A stretch of 64,000 bases of DNA from Pseudomonadota bacterium (GTDB lineage: Bacteria > Pseudomonadota > Gammaproteobacteria > Steroidobacterales > Steroidobacteraceae): positions 57,923 through 121,922 of the forward strand of contig JAKARC010000003.1 in the NCBI GenBank assembly GCA_021822385.1. Direction: 5' to 3'. Under the pieces are notes generated by a model, which searched no databases, was not told the DNA's origin, and worked only from the letters and a program-made list of their open reading frames with translations. Each line of letters starts with the position of its first letter. The stretch's first letter is position 1. The position numbers were made by a program, and so were the translations under genes. Shown here one piece after another: positions 1 through 8,675 of this stretch.

Positions 1-419
1 CGGCCGGCGAGACGGACTCGATCGGTGCACGCGAGCGGCCCGAGTCCATCGAGCGGCTGCGCGGCGCCATCGACGATGCGCCCGAGCAGCTGTGGCCCGA
101 CCGCCACGGTGCCGGCGCGCTCACGGGGAATGACACGCGCGTTCGGTCCGAGTCCGTGCGCATCTCCGGCCGGCATCAGGTACAGCCGGTCGCCCGCGAA
201 CCCGACGACCTCCGACTCGATGCGCGCCCCGTCGCCGGCAATCACATCGCAATAATCCCCGACCGCCGCCTGGCAGCCAGCCGCCTCGAGTGTCAGGCCC
301 ACCATGCGCGTCAGCGAGCCCTCGAGTGGCGGCGCCGTTGTGCGTTCGACCGCGAGCAGGCTGCGTTGCAGTTCCGCCCGCCAACGCGCGGCGCGGCTCG
401 ATGCCTCGGGCGCACTCAT
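1..419 (-). CDS. fliI: Flagellum-specific ATPase FliI, N-terminal part (runs off the window)
   Basis: Minus-strand translation from the ATG at 419 (MSAPEASSRAARWRAELQRSLLAVERTTAPPLEGSLTRMVGLTLEAAG...) is FliI N-terminal-like; ATG overlaps the fliH stop; gene order fliE-F-G-H-I. Confidence 0.85.
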   Translation of the reverse strand, partial: MSAPEASSRAARWRAELQRSLLAVERTTAPPLEGSLTRMVGLTLEAAGCQAAVGDYCDVIAGDGARIESEVVGFAGDRLYLMPAGDAHGLGPNARVIPRERAGTVAVGPQLLGRIVDGAAQPLDGLGPLACTDRVRLAG

Positions 420-1060
420 GCCTCGCTCCTTGCGCCCGCGCGCAATTCACCGAGCGCGTTGGCGGTGACGGCGGCAACGCGGCTCTCGAACCGTGCATCC
501 ACGCGTGAGGATTCGCTTTGCACGAGGCAGCCACCGCGCGCGAGCGTCGCATCCTCGAGGAGGGTCCAGTGCCGCTCGCCGGTGGGGGGGGTGAGGTGCT
601 CGCGCACCGCCGCGGCATCCTGCGGATGCAACAGCACCCGCACCTCGCGCGCCGCCGCCGGCAGCTGCGCCAGGGATTCACGCACGATGGCGATGATCTG
701 CGCCGGCGCCTGCTGCAGCTCGCGCCGCGCCAGCTGCTTGCCGATCGCGAGCGCGAGGCGCACCAGATCCGCCTCGACTTCGGCATCAAGATCCGCAAGC
801 GGCGCGGCCAGCGCCCCGAGCAGAGTCGCGAGCAGCCGGGCGCGCTCATCGAGCGCGGCGCGCTGCTCGCGCATGGCGTTCTCGGCGCGCGCGAGGCCGG
901 CGGCATAACCACGCGCATCGGCGGCCTGCAGTGCCTGCTGCACCTCGCTCTCGTGCTGGCGACGCGAGTCCGCGCGCCCGACCACCGGCCCGCTCACCTG
1001 CGGCAGCTGCCAGCGCTCGATACGCGCAGCGCTCCCGCGTCGCTCCATCGGCTCAGACAT
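416..1060 (-). CDS. fliH: Flagellar assembly protein FliH
   Basis: 214 aa, FliH-like C-terminal half (ALAIGKQLARRELQQAPAQIIAIVRESLAQLP), between fliG and fliI. Confidence 0.9.
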   Translation of the reverse strand: MSEPMERRGSAARIERWQLPQVSGPVVGRADSRRQHESEVQQALQAADARGYAAGLARAENAMREQRAALDERARLLATLLGALAAPLADLDAEVEADLVRLALAIGKQLARRELQQAPAQIIAIVRESLAQLPAAAREVRVLLHPQDAAAVREHLTPPTGERHWTLLEDATLARGGCLVQSESSRVDARFESRVAAVTANALGELRAGARSEA

Positions 1061-2069
1061 ACTGCTCGCCCTTGCCGCCGATGGTAATCGTGCCCGCCTC
1101 GGCGAGCTTGCGGGCCTCCTTGAGGATCTCTTTCTGCGCCGCCTCGACCTCGGAAAGTCGTACCGGGCCCTTGGCCTCGAGGTCGTCCTTCAGCATCTCC
1201 GCGGCGCGCTGCGACATGTTCTTGAACATTTTTTCCTTCAGCACCTCATCGGCGCCTTTCAATGCGATCAGCAGCTGATCGCTCGAGACCTGACGCAGCA
1301 ACTCCTGCATGCTGCGGTCGTCGAGATCGAGCAGGTTGTCGAAGACGAACACCAGCTCCTCGATGCGCGCCGCGAGCGCCCCGTCGTTCTTGGCGACCTG
1401 CTCCATCAAGGCGCTCTCCTGGCTGGGCTCGAGGAAATTGATGATGTTGGCGGCGGCTTTGGCGCCGCCCAGCACCGAGGTCTTGCTGGTCGACTTGCCG
1501 GCGAACTGCTTCTCGATGATGTCGTCGAGCTCAGAGAGCGCGGTCGGCTGCACCCCATCGAGCAAGGCCACGCGCGCGATCACCTCCGGGCGCACCGAGT
1601 CCGGCAGCATGCTCAGCACCTCGGCGGCCTGGTCCGCCTCGAGATAGGCGAGCACGATGGCGATGATCTGCGGATGTTCCTGGCGGATGAGCTCGGCGAC
1701 CGCCCGCGAATCCATCCACTTCAGGGCCTCGAGCCCCTTGCTGTTGCGGCCGATGTTGATCCGGTCGATGACGCTCTCGGCCTTGCCGGGACCGAGCGCA
1801 TCGACCAGCACCTTGCGCAGAAACTCATCCGCGCCAATGCCGACCGAGGTCTGGGTCTCGACGCTGGCGGTGAACTCGGCAATGACACTGTGCACTTCCT
1901 CACGCGAGACATTGCTGAGTTGCGCCATGGCGGCGCCGATGCGCTGCACCTCCTTGGCGCCCATGTGCTTGAGCACCTGCGCGGCCTCCTGCTCCCCGAG
2001 CGTGAGCAGCAGAATGGCGGCGCGCTCCGCGCCGCTGCGGGCCGCGGCCTTGGCACCACGCTCACTCAT
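1053..2069 (-). CDS. fliG: Flagellar motor switch protein FliG
   Basis: 338 aa; ERAAILLLTLGEQEAAQVLKHM, EHPQIIAIVLAYLEADQAAEVL, FVFDNLLDLDDRSMQELLRQV. Confidence 0.97.
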   Translation of the reverse strand: MSERGAKAAARSGAERAAILLLTLGEQEAAQVLKHMGAKEVQRIGAAMAQLSNVSREEVHSVIAEFTASVETQTSVGIGADEFLRKVLVDALGPGKAESVIDRINIGRNSKGLEALKWMDSRAVAELIRQEHPQIIAIVLAYLEADQAAEVLSMLPDSVRPEVIARVALLDGVQPTALSELDDIIEKQFAGKSTSKTSVLGGAKAAANIINFLEPSQESALMEQVAKNDGALAARIEELVFVFDNLLDLDDRSMQELLRQVSSDQLLIALKGADEVLKEKMFKNMSQRAAEMLKDDLEAKGPVRLSEVEAAQKEILKEARKLAEAGTITIGGKGEQYV

Positions 2070-3753
2070 CGTTGCCCACCCAGCCGCGCACCAGCTGCGC
2101 CACGCGCTTGGGATCCTGACCGACTATCGCGCGGGCGCTCGCGAGCTGCTGCTCATGCGAGAGCGCCTTGACGGGCGCGTCCTTCGTCGCTGCGCCGGGG
2201 CCGTCCTGCGGCCCCTCGTGCGCGACCTGCAGGGCTGCCGCCGGCGCGATCGTGGTGGCGAACAGCGAGCGCACCAGCGGCCGCAGCACCGCGAGCACGA
2301 GCGTCAGAAGGGCGATCAGGCCGACCCCGATCTTCATCATCGTGAGGAACAGCGGCCGCTCCCAGATGGGGACGCGCACGAATCGTCCCCCGGCCACGCT
2401 CGGCAGCGTGAGTGGTTCATTGACGACGCTCACACTGTCGCCACGCGCGGGATTGAAGCCCACGGCATCCTTGACCAGCTGCGTGATGCGGGCAAGCTCG
2501 GCGGCCGAGAGAGGCACCTGGGTCACCTTGCCGTTGGCGGCCTTGACCGGCCGATAGCCGACCAGCACGGCCACCGAGAGGCGGCGGACCTGTCCGGGCG
2601 GCTCGCGCGAGTAATCGAGTGTCCGGTCGATTTCATAGTTGCGGATCACGTTGCGCGAGAGCACCGGACCGCCGGCGCCGACGGTGCCCACCGGAGCGAG
2701 CGGCGCACCGGACCCGGCGGCGCGGGCCGTCGGCTGCGGTGCCGCGCCGGTCCCGCCCTTGCGCTTGCCTGAATTTGCCGCCGCGGTCTTTGCCGGCAGG
2801 GGCGCGAGCCGCGCCGGCGCCGGCGGCTCGTTCGAGAGCGAACCGGGCACCCCTGCGCCGGCGCCCGCGGCACTCGTTTCCTCGGAGATCTGCTCGCTGC
2901 GCACGATCTGGCTGTTCGGCTTGTACAGCTCCTGTGCCTGCTCGCGGCTCGCGGTGTTCAGCGACACGACCACGTCCGCGCGCACCAGGCCGGCGCCGAC
3001 GAGCGGCGTGAGCAGTGCGATGATGCGTTGCTGGTCGTCGTTCTCGATGCGCCGTGCAATGTCGTAGTTCTGTTGATCGAGGGCGTAGCGACTGTCCCCC
3101 TGGGGACCGGAGAGCAGCTGCCCGTTCTGGTCGACGACGGTCACGTGTGTCGGGGAGAGATTCGGCACGCTCGAGGCGACCAGGTTGACGATGGCCTGCA
3201 CCTGCTCGGGACCGAGAACACTGCCGGCGCGCAGCTGCACGAACACCGAGGCGCTCGCGGCGGTCTGATCGCTGATGAACACCGACTGGCGCGGTTCGGC
3301 AAGATTGACCCGTGCCGCCTCGATCTGGCGCATGCTCGCGATGGTACGGGCCAGCTCCTGCTCGAGCGCATGCTGATAGCGGACGTTCTCGATGAACTGG
3401 CTGACGCCAAAGCCGGAACCCTTGTCGATGTTGGCGAAACTGTCGCTCTGCGCCACACCCTGTCCGGCAAGCTTCAATCGCGCCGCATCGAGCTGCTCGG
3501 CGGGCACCTCGACGCCGTTGTTCGCGGCATCCAGCCGGTAGGGAATCTGCGCCGACTGCAGCGCCTGTACGACCTGCGACTCCTCGGTTGCCGACAGGTT
3601 GGCGTACAACAGGCTGTAGGTCGGCCCACGCGACCACAGCACGATCCACACACCCGCGGCCACTGCGGCGGCAATGCCGATGAGCAGCAGCAGCGGACGC
3701 AGATTGAACGGAATGGCGGGCGTGGCCCGCACGGCGGTCGATTCGGCGGCCAT
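2062..3753 (-). CDS. fliF: Flagellar MS-ring protein FliF
   Basis: 563 aa; YSLLYANLSATEESQVVQALQSAQIPYRL; two TM segments; overlaps fliG. Confidence 0.97.
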   Translation of the reverse strand: MAAESTAVRATPAIPFNLRPLLLLIGIAAAVAAGVWIVLWSRGPTYSLLYANLSATEESQVVQALQSAQIPYRLDAANNGVEVPAEQLDAARLKLAGQGVAQSDSFANIDKGSGFGVSQFIENVRYQHALEQELARTIASMRQIEAARVNLAEPRQSVFISDQTAASASVFVQLRAGSVLGPEQVQAIVNLVASSVPNLSPTHVTVVDQNGQLLSGPQGDSRYALDQQNYDIARRIENDDQQRIIALLTPLVGAGLVRADVVVSLNTASREQAQELYKPNSQIVRSEQISEETSAAGAGAGVPGSLSNEPPAPARLAPLPAKTAAANSGKRKGGTGAAPQPTARAAGSGAPLAPVGTVGAGGPVLSRNVIRNYEIDRTLDYSREPPGQVRRLSVAVLVGYRPVKAANGKVTQVPLSAAELARITQLVKDAVGFNPARGDSVSVVNEPLTLPSVAGGRFVRVPIWERPLFLTMMKIGVGLIALLTLVLAVLRPLVRSLFATTIAPAAALQVAHEGPQDGPGAATKDAPVKALSHEQQLASARAIVGQDPKRVAQLVRGWVGNDE

Positions 3754-3762
3754 GGCGTCGGA

Positions 3763-4107
3763 TTACATCTGCATGTTCATGATGTCTTGGTATGCGCTCA
3801 CCAGGCGATTGCGCACCTGGGTGAGGGCGCTGAAGGAGACGCTCGCCTTCTCCATCTGCAGCACCACCTGCGGCAGCGATACCCCGGGGGCGCCGCGTGA
3901 GAAAGCATCGGCGAGTGCGCTCGCCTTCAGTTCGGTGTGATTGACCGCATCGATGCCGCGCTTGAGGATCGTCGCGAATTCGCTCACGCCGGCGGTTCCG
4001 GTCGGTTGCGCCGCGCCGAGCGCCGCCGGCCGCGGCGCATCGACACCGGCCTGCGCGGAAATCGCGCGGATCTGGGCCAACACCTGATCGATAGCCATTT
4101 GACTCAT
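3763..4107 (-). CDS. fliE: Flagellar hook-basal body protein FliE
   Basis: 114 aa ending VVLQMEKASVSFSALTQVRNRLVSAYQDIMNMQM. Confidence 0.95.
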   Translation of the reverse strand: MSQMAIDQVLAQIRAISAQAGVDAPRPAALGAAQPTGTAGVSEFATILKRGIDAVNHTELKASALADAFSRGAPGVSLPQVVLQMEKASVSFSALTQVRNRLVSAYQDIMNMQM

Positions 4108-4118
4108 GGTGATCTCCG

Positions 4119-5147
4119 TTAAGCCGCCGGCACTTCGACGCCCGCCTCGCGCAGGCGCGCGAGTTTGTAGCGCAGCGTGCGCGGGCTGATGCCCAGCCGC
4201 TCGGCGGCCTCGCGCCGGTTGCCCTGGCCGCTCTTGAGCGCATCGAGAATCAGCTCGCGTTCGGCCTGAATCAGTGTGCCGGCGAGCGAACCGAGCGCGC
4301 CGGCATCGGCCCCGGCCGGTGGCGCCGATGCCGCGTGCGGCGCCTCGTTGGCGAGCTCGAATTGAATGTGCTCCGGCTGAATCACCGAGCCGGTGAGCAG
4401 GATCAGGGCGCGCTGCAGCAGGTTATCGAGCTCACGCACATTGCCCGGCCAGCTGTAAGTCAGCAACCGATGCGCCGCCTCGGCGCTCAAGGCCGGAATC
4501 GGGCGGCCGGCATGGCAATGGGCGGTGAGCAGCTGCATGGCGAGCGGCAGCACGTCGTCGCGGCGCAGCCGCAGCGGGGCGATCGCGAGCGGAAACACAT
4601 TCAGCCGGTAATAGAGGTCTTCGCGGAATCGACCCGCGGCGACCTCCTCACGCAGACGGCGGTTGGTGGTGGCGATGACGCGCACCTCGAGGCTGATGGC
4701 GGCGCGCCCGCCGATGCGCTCGACCTCCCGCTCCTGCAGCACGCGCAGGAGCTTCGCCTGCAGCCCGGGCGGCATCTCGGTAATCTCATCGAGCAGCAGC
4801 GTGCCGCCCTGGGCCTGCTCGAATTTGCCGGCATGCGCGGCGTGGGCGCCGGTGAAACTGCCGCGCTCGTAACCGAACAACATCGCTTCCAGCATGTTCT
4901 CGGGAATGGCTGCGCAGTTGATCGCGACGAACGGGCCCTGGGCACGCAGGGAGCGGCGGTGAATATACCGGGCAATCACCTCCTTGCCGGTGCCGGACTC
5001 GCCCCAGATGAGTACCGTGCAGTCGCTCAGCGCGACCCGACGCGCTAGGGCGAGAAGCCGCTGCGAGCTCTCCGCCCGCGCCACCGGCTCGGGTACCTCG
5101 CCGACGGCGCTGTGAATGATCGATTGTGGCTCGTACTGATCTGACAT
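4119..5147 (-). CDS. Sigma-54-dependent activator, FlrC/FleR-like, without receiver domain
   Basis: 342 aa; Walker [16 protein letters not shown] loop, Fis-type HTH ([23 protein letters not shown]); only about 45 aa precede Walker A. Confidence 0.9.
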   Translation of the reverse strand: MSDQYEPQSIIHSAVGEVPEPVARAESSQRLLALARRVALSDCTVLIWGESGTGKEVIARYIHRRSLRAQGPFVAINCAAIPENMLEAMLFGYERGSFTGAHAAHAGKFEQAQGGTLLLDEITEMPPGLQAKLLRVLQEREVERIGGRAAISLEVRVIATTNRRLREEVAAGRFREDLYYRLNVFPLAIAPLRLRRDDVLPLAMQLLTAHCHAGRPIPALSAEAAHRLLTYSWPGNVRELDNLLQRALILLTGSVIQPEHIQFELANEAPHAASAPPAGADAGALGSLAGTLIQAERELILDALKSGQGNRREAAERLGISPRTLRYKLARLREAGVEVPAA

Positions 5148-5150
5148 CGA

Positions 5151-5192
5151 ATTCCCCTGGAGGCAGGAATGGTTCCTCTCCCTCAGGGGAAT
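5151..5192 (-). repeat. Inverted repeat ATTCCCCTG-N24-CAGGGGAAT in the leader of the flrC-like gene
   Basis: Arms 5151-5159 and 5184-5192 are exact reverse complements; the arm nearest the gene contains the Shine-Dalgarno AGGGGA upstream of the ATG at 5147. Confidence 0.8.
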
Positions 5193-5207
5193 GCAAATGC
5201 CGTGCCG
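5192..5207 (-). promoter_or_regulatory. Candidate sigma-54 promoter of the flrC-like gene
   Basis: Minus strand CGGCACG-GCAT-TTGCA, one mismatch to TGGCACG-N4-TTGCA; about 45 bp upstream of start 5147. Confidence 0.75.
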
Positions 5208-5272
5208 GCCTCATCCACTGCGCAAAGCGTGACACGACTCACAGCGGCGGCGCAGCCAGGCCGCCGCCGGCG

Positions 5273-6460
5273 TCAATCTTCCGTCACGTCGGCCGGCAGG
5301 GTCGCGATGAGATCCAGCTTGCGCAGACGCTCCACCAACGTGGTGCGGCGCAAGTTGAGCAGCCGCGCGGCCTGCGCGACCGTGCCGTTGGCGCGCGCGA
5401 GTGCCGCGCGGACCAGTGCGCGCTCGATGCCGAGCAGGTGCTCGCGCAGATCGATGCCCTCCTCGGGCAGTGTGTGCATCGGCGCCGCGCCCGCTGGCGA
5501 CACCGGCGGCGCGGGCGGCGCGGCCCGCTCGAGCAGGGCGAGCACCGCCGTCTCGGGCAGCGCTGCCGGCTCCATCGCCGCACCCGCCGCAGCCGTCGCG
5601 AGGTATTCCCAACCGCTCGGCGGCTGGTACTTGGGAGGCAGGTCCGCGACCTCGACACAGCCCCCGGCGCAGGTGATCGAGAGCCGCTCGATGAGATTGC
5701 CAAGCTCGCGCACGTTGCCGCTCCAGCGACATTCGGCCAGCGCGGCGAGCGCAGCCGCCGAAAACCGCAACGCGCCGCGACCATCGGCGGCATTGCGATC
5801 GGCAAACTCCGCCACCAGCGCCGGCAAGTCCTCGCGCCGCTCGCGCAGCGCCGGCATCTCGATCGGAAAGACGTTCAGGCGATGGAACAGATCTTCGCGG
5901 AACGTGCCGTGCGCGATCGATGCTTCGAGATTACGGTGCGTGGCCGCCACGATGCGCACGTTGCAGCGCATCGGCACATGATTGCCGACCCGTTCGAACA
6001 CGCGCTCCTGCAGCACGCGCAGCAGCTTCACTTGCATCGGCGGACTCATGTCGCCGATCTCATCGAGAAACAGCGTGCCGCCCTCGGCGATCTCGAAACG
6101 CCCCTTGCGCGCCGCGATTGCACCGGTGAACGCGCCCTTCTCGTGTCCAAACAGCTCCGACTCGAGCAATTCCGCTGGGATAGCCCCGCAATTGACCGCG
6201 ACGAACGGTCGATTGCGGCGCGGACTGAGGTCGTGAATCGCGCGTGCGGCCACCTCCTTGCCGGTGCCGGATTCCCCGAGGATCAGCACCGTCGAGTCAT
6301 GTACCGCAACCTGACGAATCAGGCCGACCACCGCGCGAATTGCCGCGGAAGTTCCGCTCGGCATGCGCGCCGTGCTCGGCTCACTGCCGCGCGCGCTGCG
6401 CGCCTCGCACCCGGCACCAGGATCGGTGTCGCTATCGCTGACCAACATCGGGCTCGTCAC
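5273..6460 (-). CDS. Sigma-54-dependent activator, FleQ/FlrA-like, lacking the N-terminal FleQ domain
   Basis: 395 aa from a [27 protein letters not shown]-terminal Fis-type HTH ([25 protein letters not shown]); in-frame upstream stop at 6497-6499. Confidence 0.88.
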   Translation of the reverse strand: MTSPMLVSDSDTDPGAGCEARSARGSEPSTARMPSGTSAAIRAVVGLIRQVAVHDSTVLILGESGTGKEVAARAIHDLSPRRNRPFVAVNCGAIPAELLESELFGHEKGAFTGAIAARKGRFEIAEGGTLFLDEIGDMSPPMQVKLLRVLQERVFERVGNHVPMRCNVRIVAATHRNLEASIAHGTFREDLFHRLNVFPIEMPALRERREDLPALVAEFADRNAADGRGALRFSAAALAALAECRWSGNVRELGNLIERLSITCAGGCVEVADLPPKYQPPSGWEYLATAAAGAAMEPAALPETAVLALLERAAPPAPPVSPAGAAPMHTLPEEGIDLREHLLGIERALVRAALARANGTVAQAARLLNLRRTTLVERLRKLDLIATLPADVTED

Positions 6461-6579
6461 TGCTTGGGCTCGCTTCTTCTTGGGGAGCAGCAGACCTCAC
6501 GTCTGTCGTGTTCTTCAATCCCCGGCGCCGCTACTGTCGCGTATTCGACGTATTCCTTTCTGTGATGCATCTCGGAAAT

Positions 6580-6597
6580 TGTCGATAAGTTGCGACA
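6580..6597. promoter_or_regulatory. FleQ-box-like imperfect palindrome TGTCGATAAGTTGCGACA
   Basis: TGTCG...CGACA arms; resembles the published FleQ consensus GTCaNTAAAtTGAC; intergenic fleQ-like/fliL. Confidence 0.4.
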
Positions 6598-6658
6598 GCG
6601 TCCAACGCGCTGCGGCGCCGCGCCGCGGCCGCGTCGGAACTCCGACGCCGCCGCGGCG

Positions 6659-6676
6659 GTGTGATCCGGATCACAC
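6659..6676. promoter_or_regulatory. CRP/Vfr/Clp-type operator GTGTGATCCGGATCACAC
   Basis: Perfect 18-bp palindrome containing TGTGA-N6-TCACA, intergenic between the fleQ-like gene and fliL. Confidence 0.75.
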
Positions 6677-6733
6677 GCTCCTGGGGGCGCAAAGTTGCAC
6701 GGATTCATTCGGTTACGCGCGCTGGCGCGTCGG

Positions 6734-6749
6734 TGGCACGGGCATTGCA
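6734..6749 (+). promoter_or_regulatory. Sigma-54 promoter of the fliL operon
   Basis: TGGCACG-GGCA-TTGCA, full match to -24/-12 consensus, 43 bp before the fliL ATG. Confidence 0.9.
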
Positions 6750-6791
6750 CCGCGCTCGGCACCGTCAACAAGCACCGGAGTTCCCCGATCC

Positions 6792-7295
6792 ATGGCTACC
6801 GCTCCTGCTACCGCGCCGGCCGATGCCACGGCGGCGCCGCCGAAAAAAAAACGCGCCCTGCCGTTGTGGCTGATCATCGCGATCGCCGTCGTCGTCCTCG
6901 GCGCAGGCGCCGGCGGCTTCATGCTGCTGCATGGCGCCAAGGCCGGCGCACATGGAGCGCACAAGGCGCCCTCCGGACCGCCGCACTACCTGGCGTTGAA
7001 ACCGTTCGTGGTGAATTTCGCCCCCGGGCAGGGCGTGCGCTACCTGCAGGTGAGTCTGCAGGTGATGTCGCGCGACCCGAAGACCCTCGCGCTGCTGCAG
7101 CAGAACGACCCCGTGGTGCGCAATGACCTGCTGCTGCTGCTCAGCAATCAACGCTATGCGACGCTCGAGACCGCCGCCGGCAAGGAGAAGCTGCGCGCCG
7201 AGGTGCTCGCCGACATCCGCAAGGTGGTGCACGACGCCGGCGGCCACCCCGGCAACATCGCGGCCATCTACTTCACCAGCTTCGTGATGCAGTGA
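6792..7295 (+). CDS. fliL: Flagellar basal body-associated protein FliL
   Basis: N-terminal TM (LWLIIAIAVVVLGAGAGGF), YLALKPFVVNFAPGQGVRYLQVSLQV; followed by fliM. Confidence 0.92.
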   Translation: MATAPATAPADATAAPPKKKRALPLWLIIAIAVVVLGAGAGGFMLLHGAKAGAHGAHKAPSGPPHYLALKPFVVNFAPGQGVRYLQVSLQVMSRDPKTLALLQQNDPVVRNDLLLLLSNQRYATLETAAGKEKLRAEVLADIRKVVHDAGGHPGNIAAIYFTSFVMQ

Positions 7296-7317
7296 CCTGC
7301 GCGAGCGCCCCCGTCCC

Positions 7318-8319
7318 ATGAGCACCGAGAAGATCCTCGACCAGGCGGAAATCGACGCGCTGCTGCACGGCGTCGACACCGGCGCGGTCAGCACCGATCC
7401 GCCGCCGGCCCCCGGGCAGGTGAGCACCTACGACTTCGCCAATCAGATGCGCATCGTGCGCGGGCGCATGCCCACGCTCGAGATGATCAACGAGCGCTTT
7501 GCCCGCCTGTATCGGCTGAGTCTGTACAACCTGCTGCGCCGCGCGCCCGAGGTCGGCATCGGCACCGTGCAGGTGAAGAAGTTCGGTGAGTTCATCCACA
7601 CGCTGCATGTGCCGACGAGCCTGAATCTCGTGCGCTTCAATCCGCTGCGCGGCACCGCGCTCATCGTGTTCGACTCGAAGCTCGTCTTCACCGTGGTCGA
7701 CAATTTCTTCGGCGGCAACGGCCGGCACGCCAAGATCGAAGGCCGCGAGTTCACCGCCACCGAACAGCGCATCATCCAGCTGGCGCTGCGCAGCGTGTTC
7801 GCCGACCTGCACGAGGCCTGGGCGCACATCGCGGACATCACGCCCGAGTTCCTGCAGGCCGAAATCAACCCGCAGTTCGCCGGCATCGTCTCCCCCACCG
7901 AGATCGTCGTGGTGAGCTCGTTTCACGTCGAGCTCGACGGCCGCGGCGGGGATCTGCACATCACCATGCCGTACGCGATGATCGAACCGCTGCGCGAGAT
8001 CCTCGACTCCGGCGTCGCCAGCGATCGGATGGACAAGGACGAGCGCTGGACGCAGGCGTTGCGCGAGGAGCTGAAGGACGCCGAGCTGGCCATCACCACG
8101 CTCGCCGGCCGGACCTCGATCACGCTCGCGGAGCTGATCAACCTGAAGCCCGGCGACATCCTGCCGTGCGACTTCACCGGCCAGGTCACGCTGCTCGCCG
8201 AGGAGATGCCGGTGTTTCGCGGCACGCTCGGCACTTCGCGCGGCAATCAGGCCGTGAAGATCGAGGGCCAGATCCGCCGTAACAAACCCGCCACACCGTC
8301 AATCGACACTTCGCACTGA
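7318..8319 (+). CDS. fliM: Flagellar motor switch protein FliM
   Basis: 333 aa; ILDQAEIDALLHGV N-terminus, MPTLEMINERFARLYRLSLYNLLRR. Confidence 0.97.
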   Translation: MSTEKILDQAEIDALLHGVDTGAVSTDPPPAPGQVSTYDFANQMRIVRGRMPTLEMINERFARLYRLSLYNLLRRAPEVGIGTVQVKKFGEFIHTLHVPTSLNLVRFNPLRGTALIVFDSKLVFTVVDNFFGGNGRHAKIEGREFTATEQRIIQLALRSVFADLHEAWAHIADITPEFLQAEINPQFAGIVSPTEIVVVSSFHVELDGRGGDLHITMPYAMIEPLREILDSGVASDRMDKDERWTQALREELKDAELAITTLAGRTSITLAELINLKPGDILPCDFTGQVTLLAEEMPVFRGTLGTSRGNQAVKIEGQIRRNKPATPSIDTSH

Positions 8320-8327
8320 GTTTCGCC

Positions 8328-8675
8328 ATGAACGCCAATGTCAATCCGCAGGCCGCCGCGCCAGCCGAGTTCCACGACCTCACCGACGAGAGCGCGGGCA
8401 AGACCACCGCCGGTGACGTCAATCTCGAGGTCATCCTCGATGTTCCGGTCACCTTGTCGATGGAGGTCGGGCGCACCCGCATCCCGATCCGCAACTTCCT
8501 GCAGCTGAACCAGGGCTCCGTGGTGGAGCTCGACCGCACCGCGGGTGAGCCCCTCGACGTCTACGTCAACGGCACGCTGGTCGCGCACGGCGAGGTCGTG
8601 GTCGTCAATGAACGGTTTGGCATTCGTCTGACCGATGTTCTCAGCCCGGCCGAGCGCCTGCGTAAACTCAAATGA
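8328..8675 (+). CDS. fliN: Flagellar motor switch protein FliN
   Basis: 115 aa; VNLEVILDVPVTLSMEVGRTRIPIRNFLQLNQGSVVELDRTAGEPLDVYVNGTLVAHGEVVVVNERFGIRLTDV. Confidence 0.97.
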   Translation: MNANVNPQAAAPAEFHDLTDESAGKTTAGDVNLEVILDVPVTLSMEVGRTRIPIRNFLQLNQGSVVELDRTAGEPLDVYVNGTLVAHGEVVVVNERFGIRLTDVLSPAERLRKLK

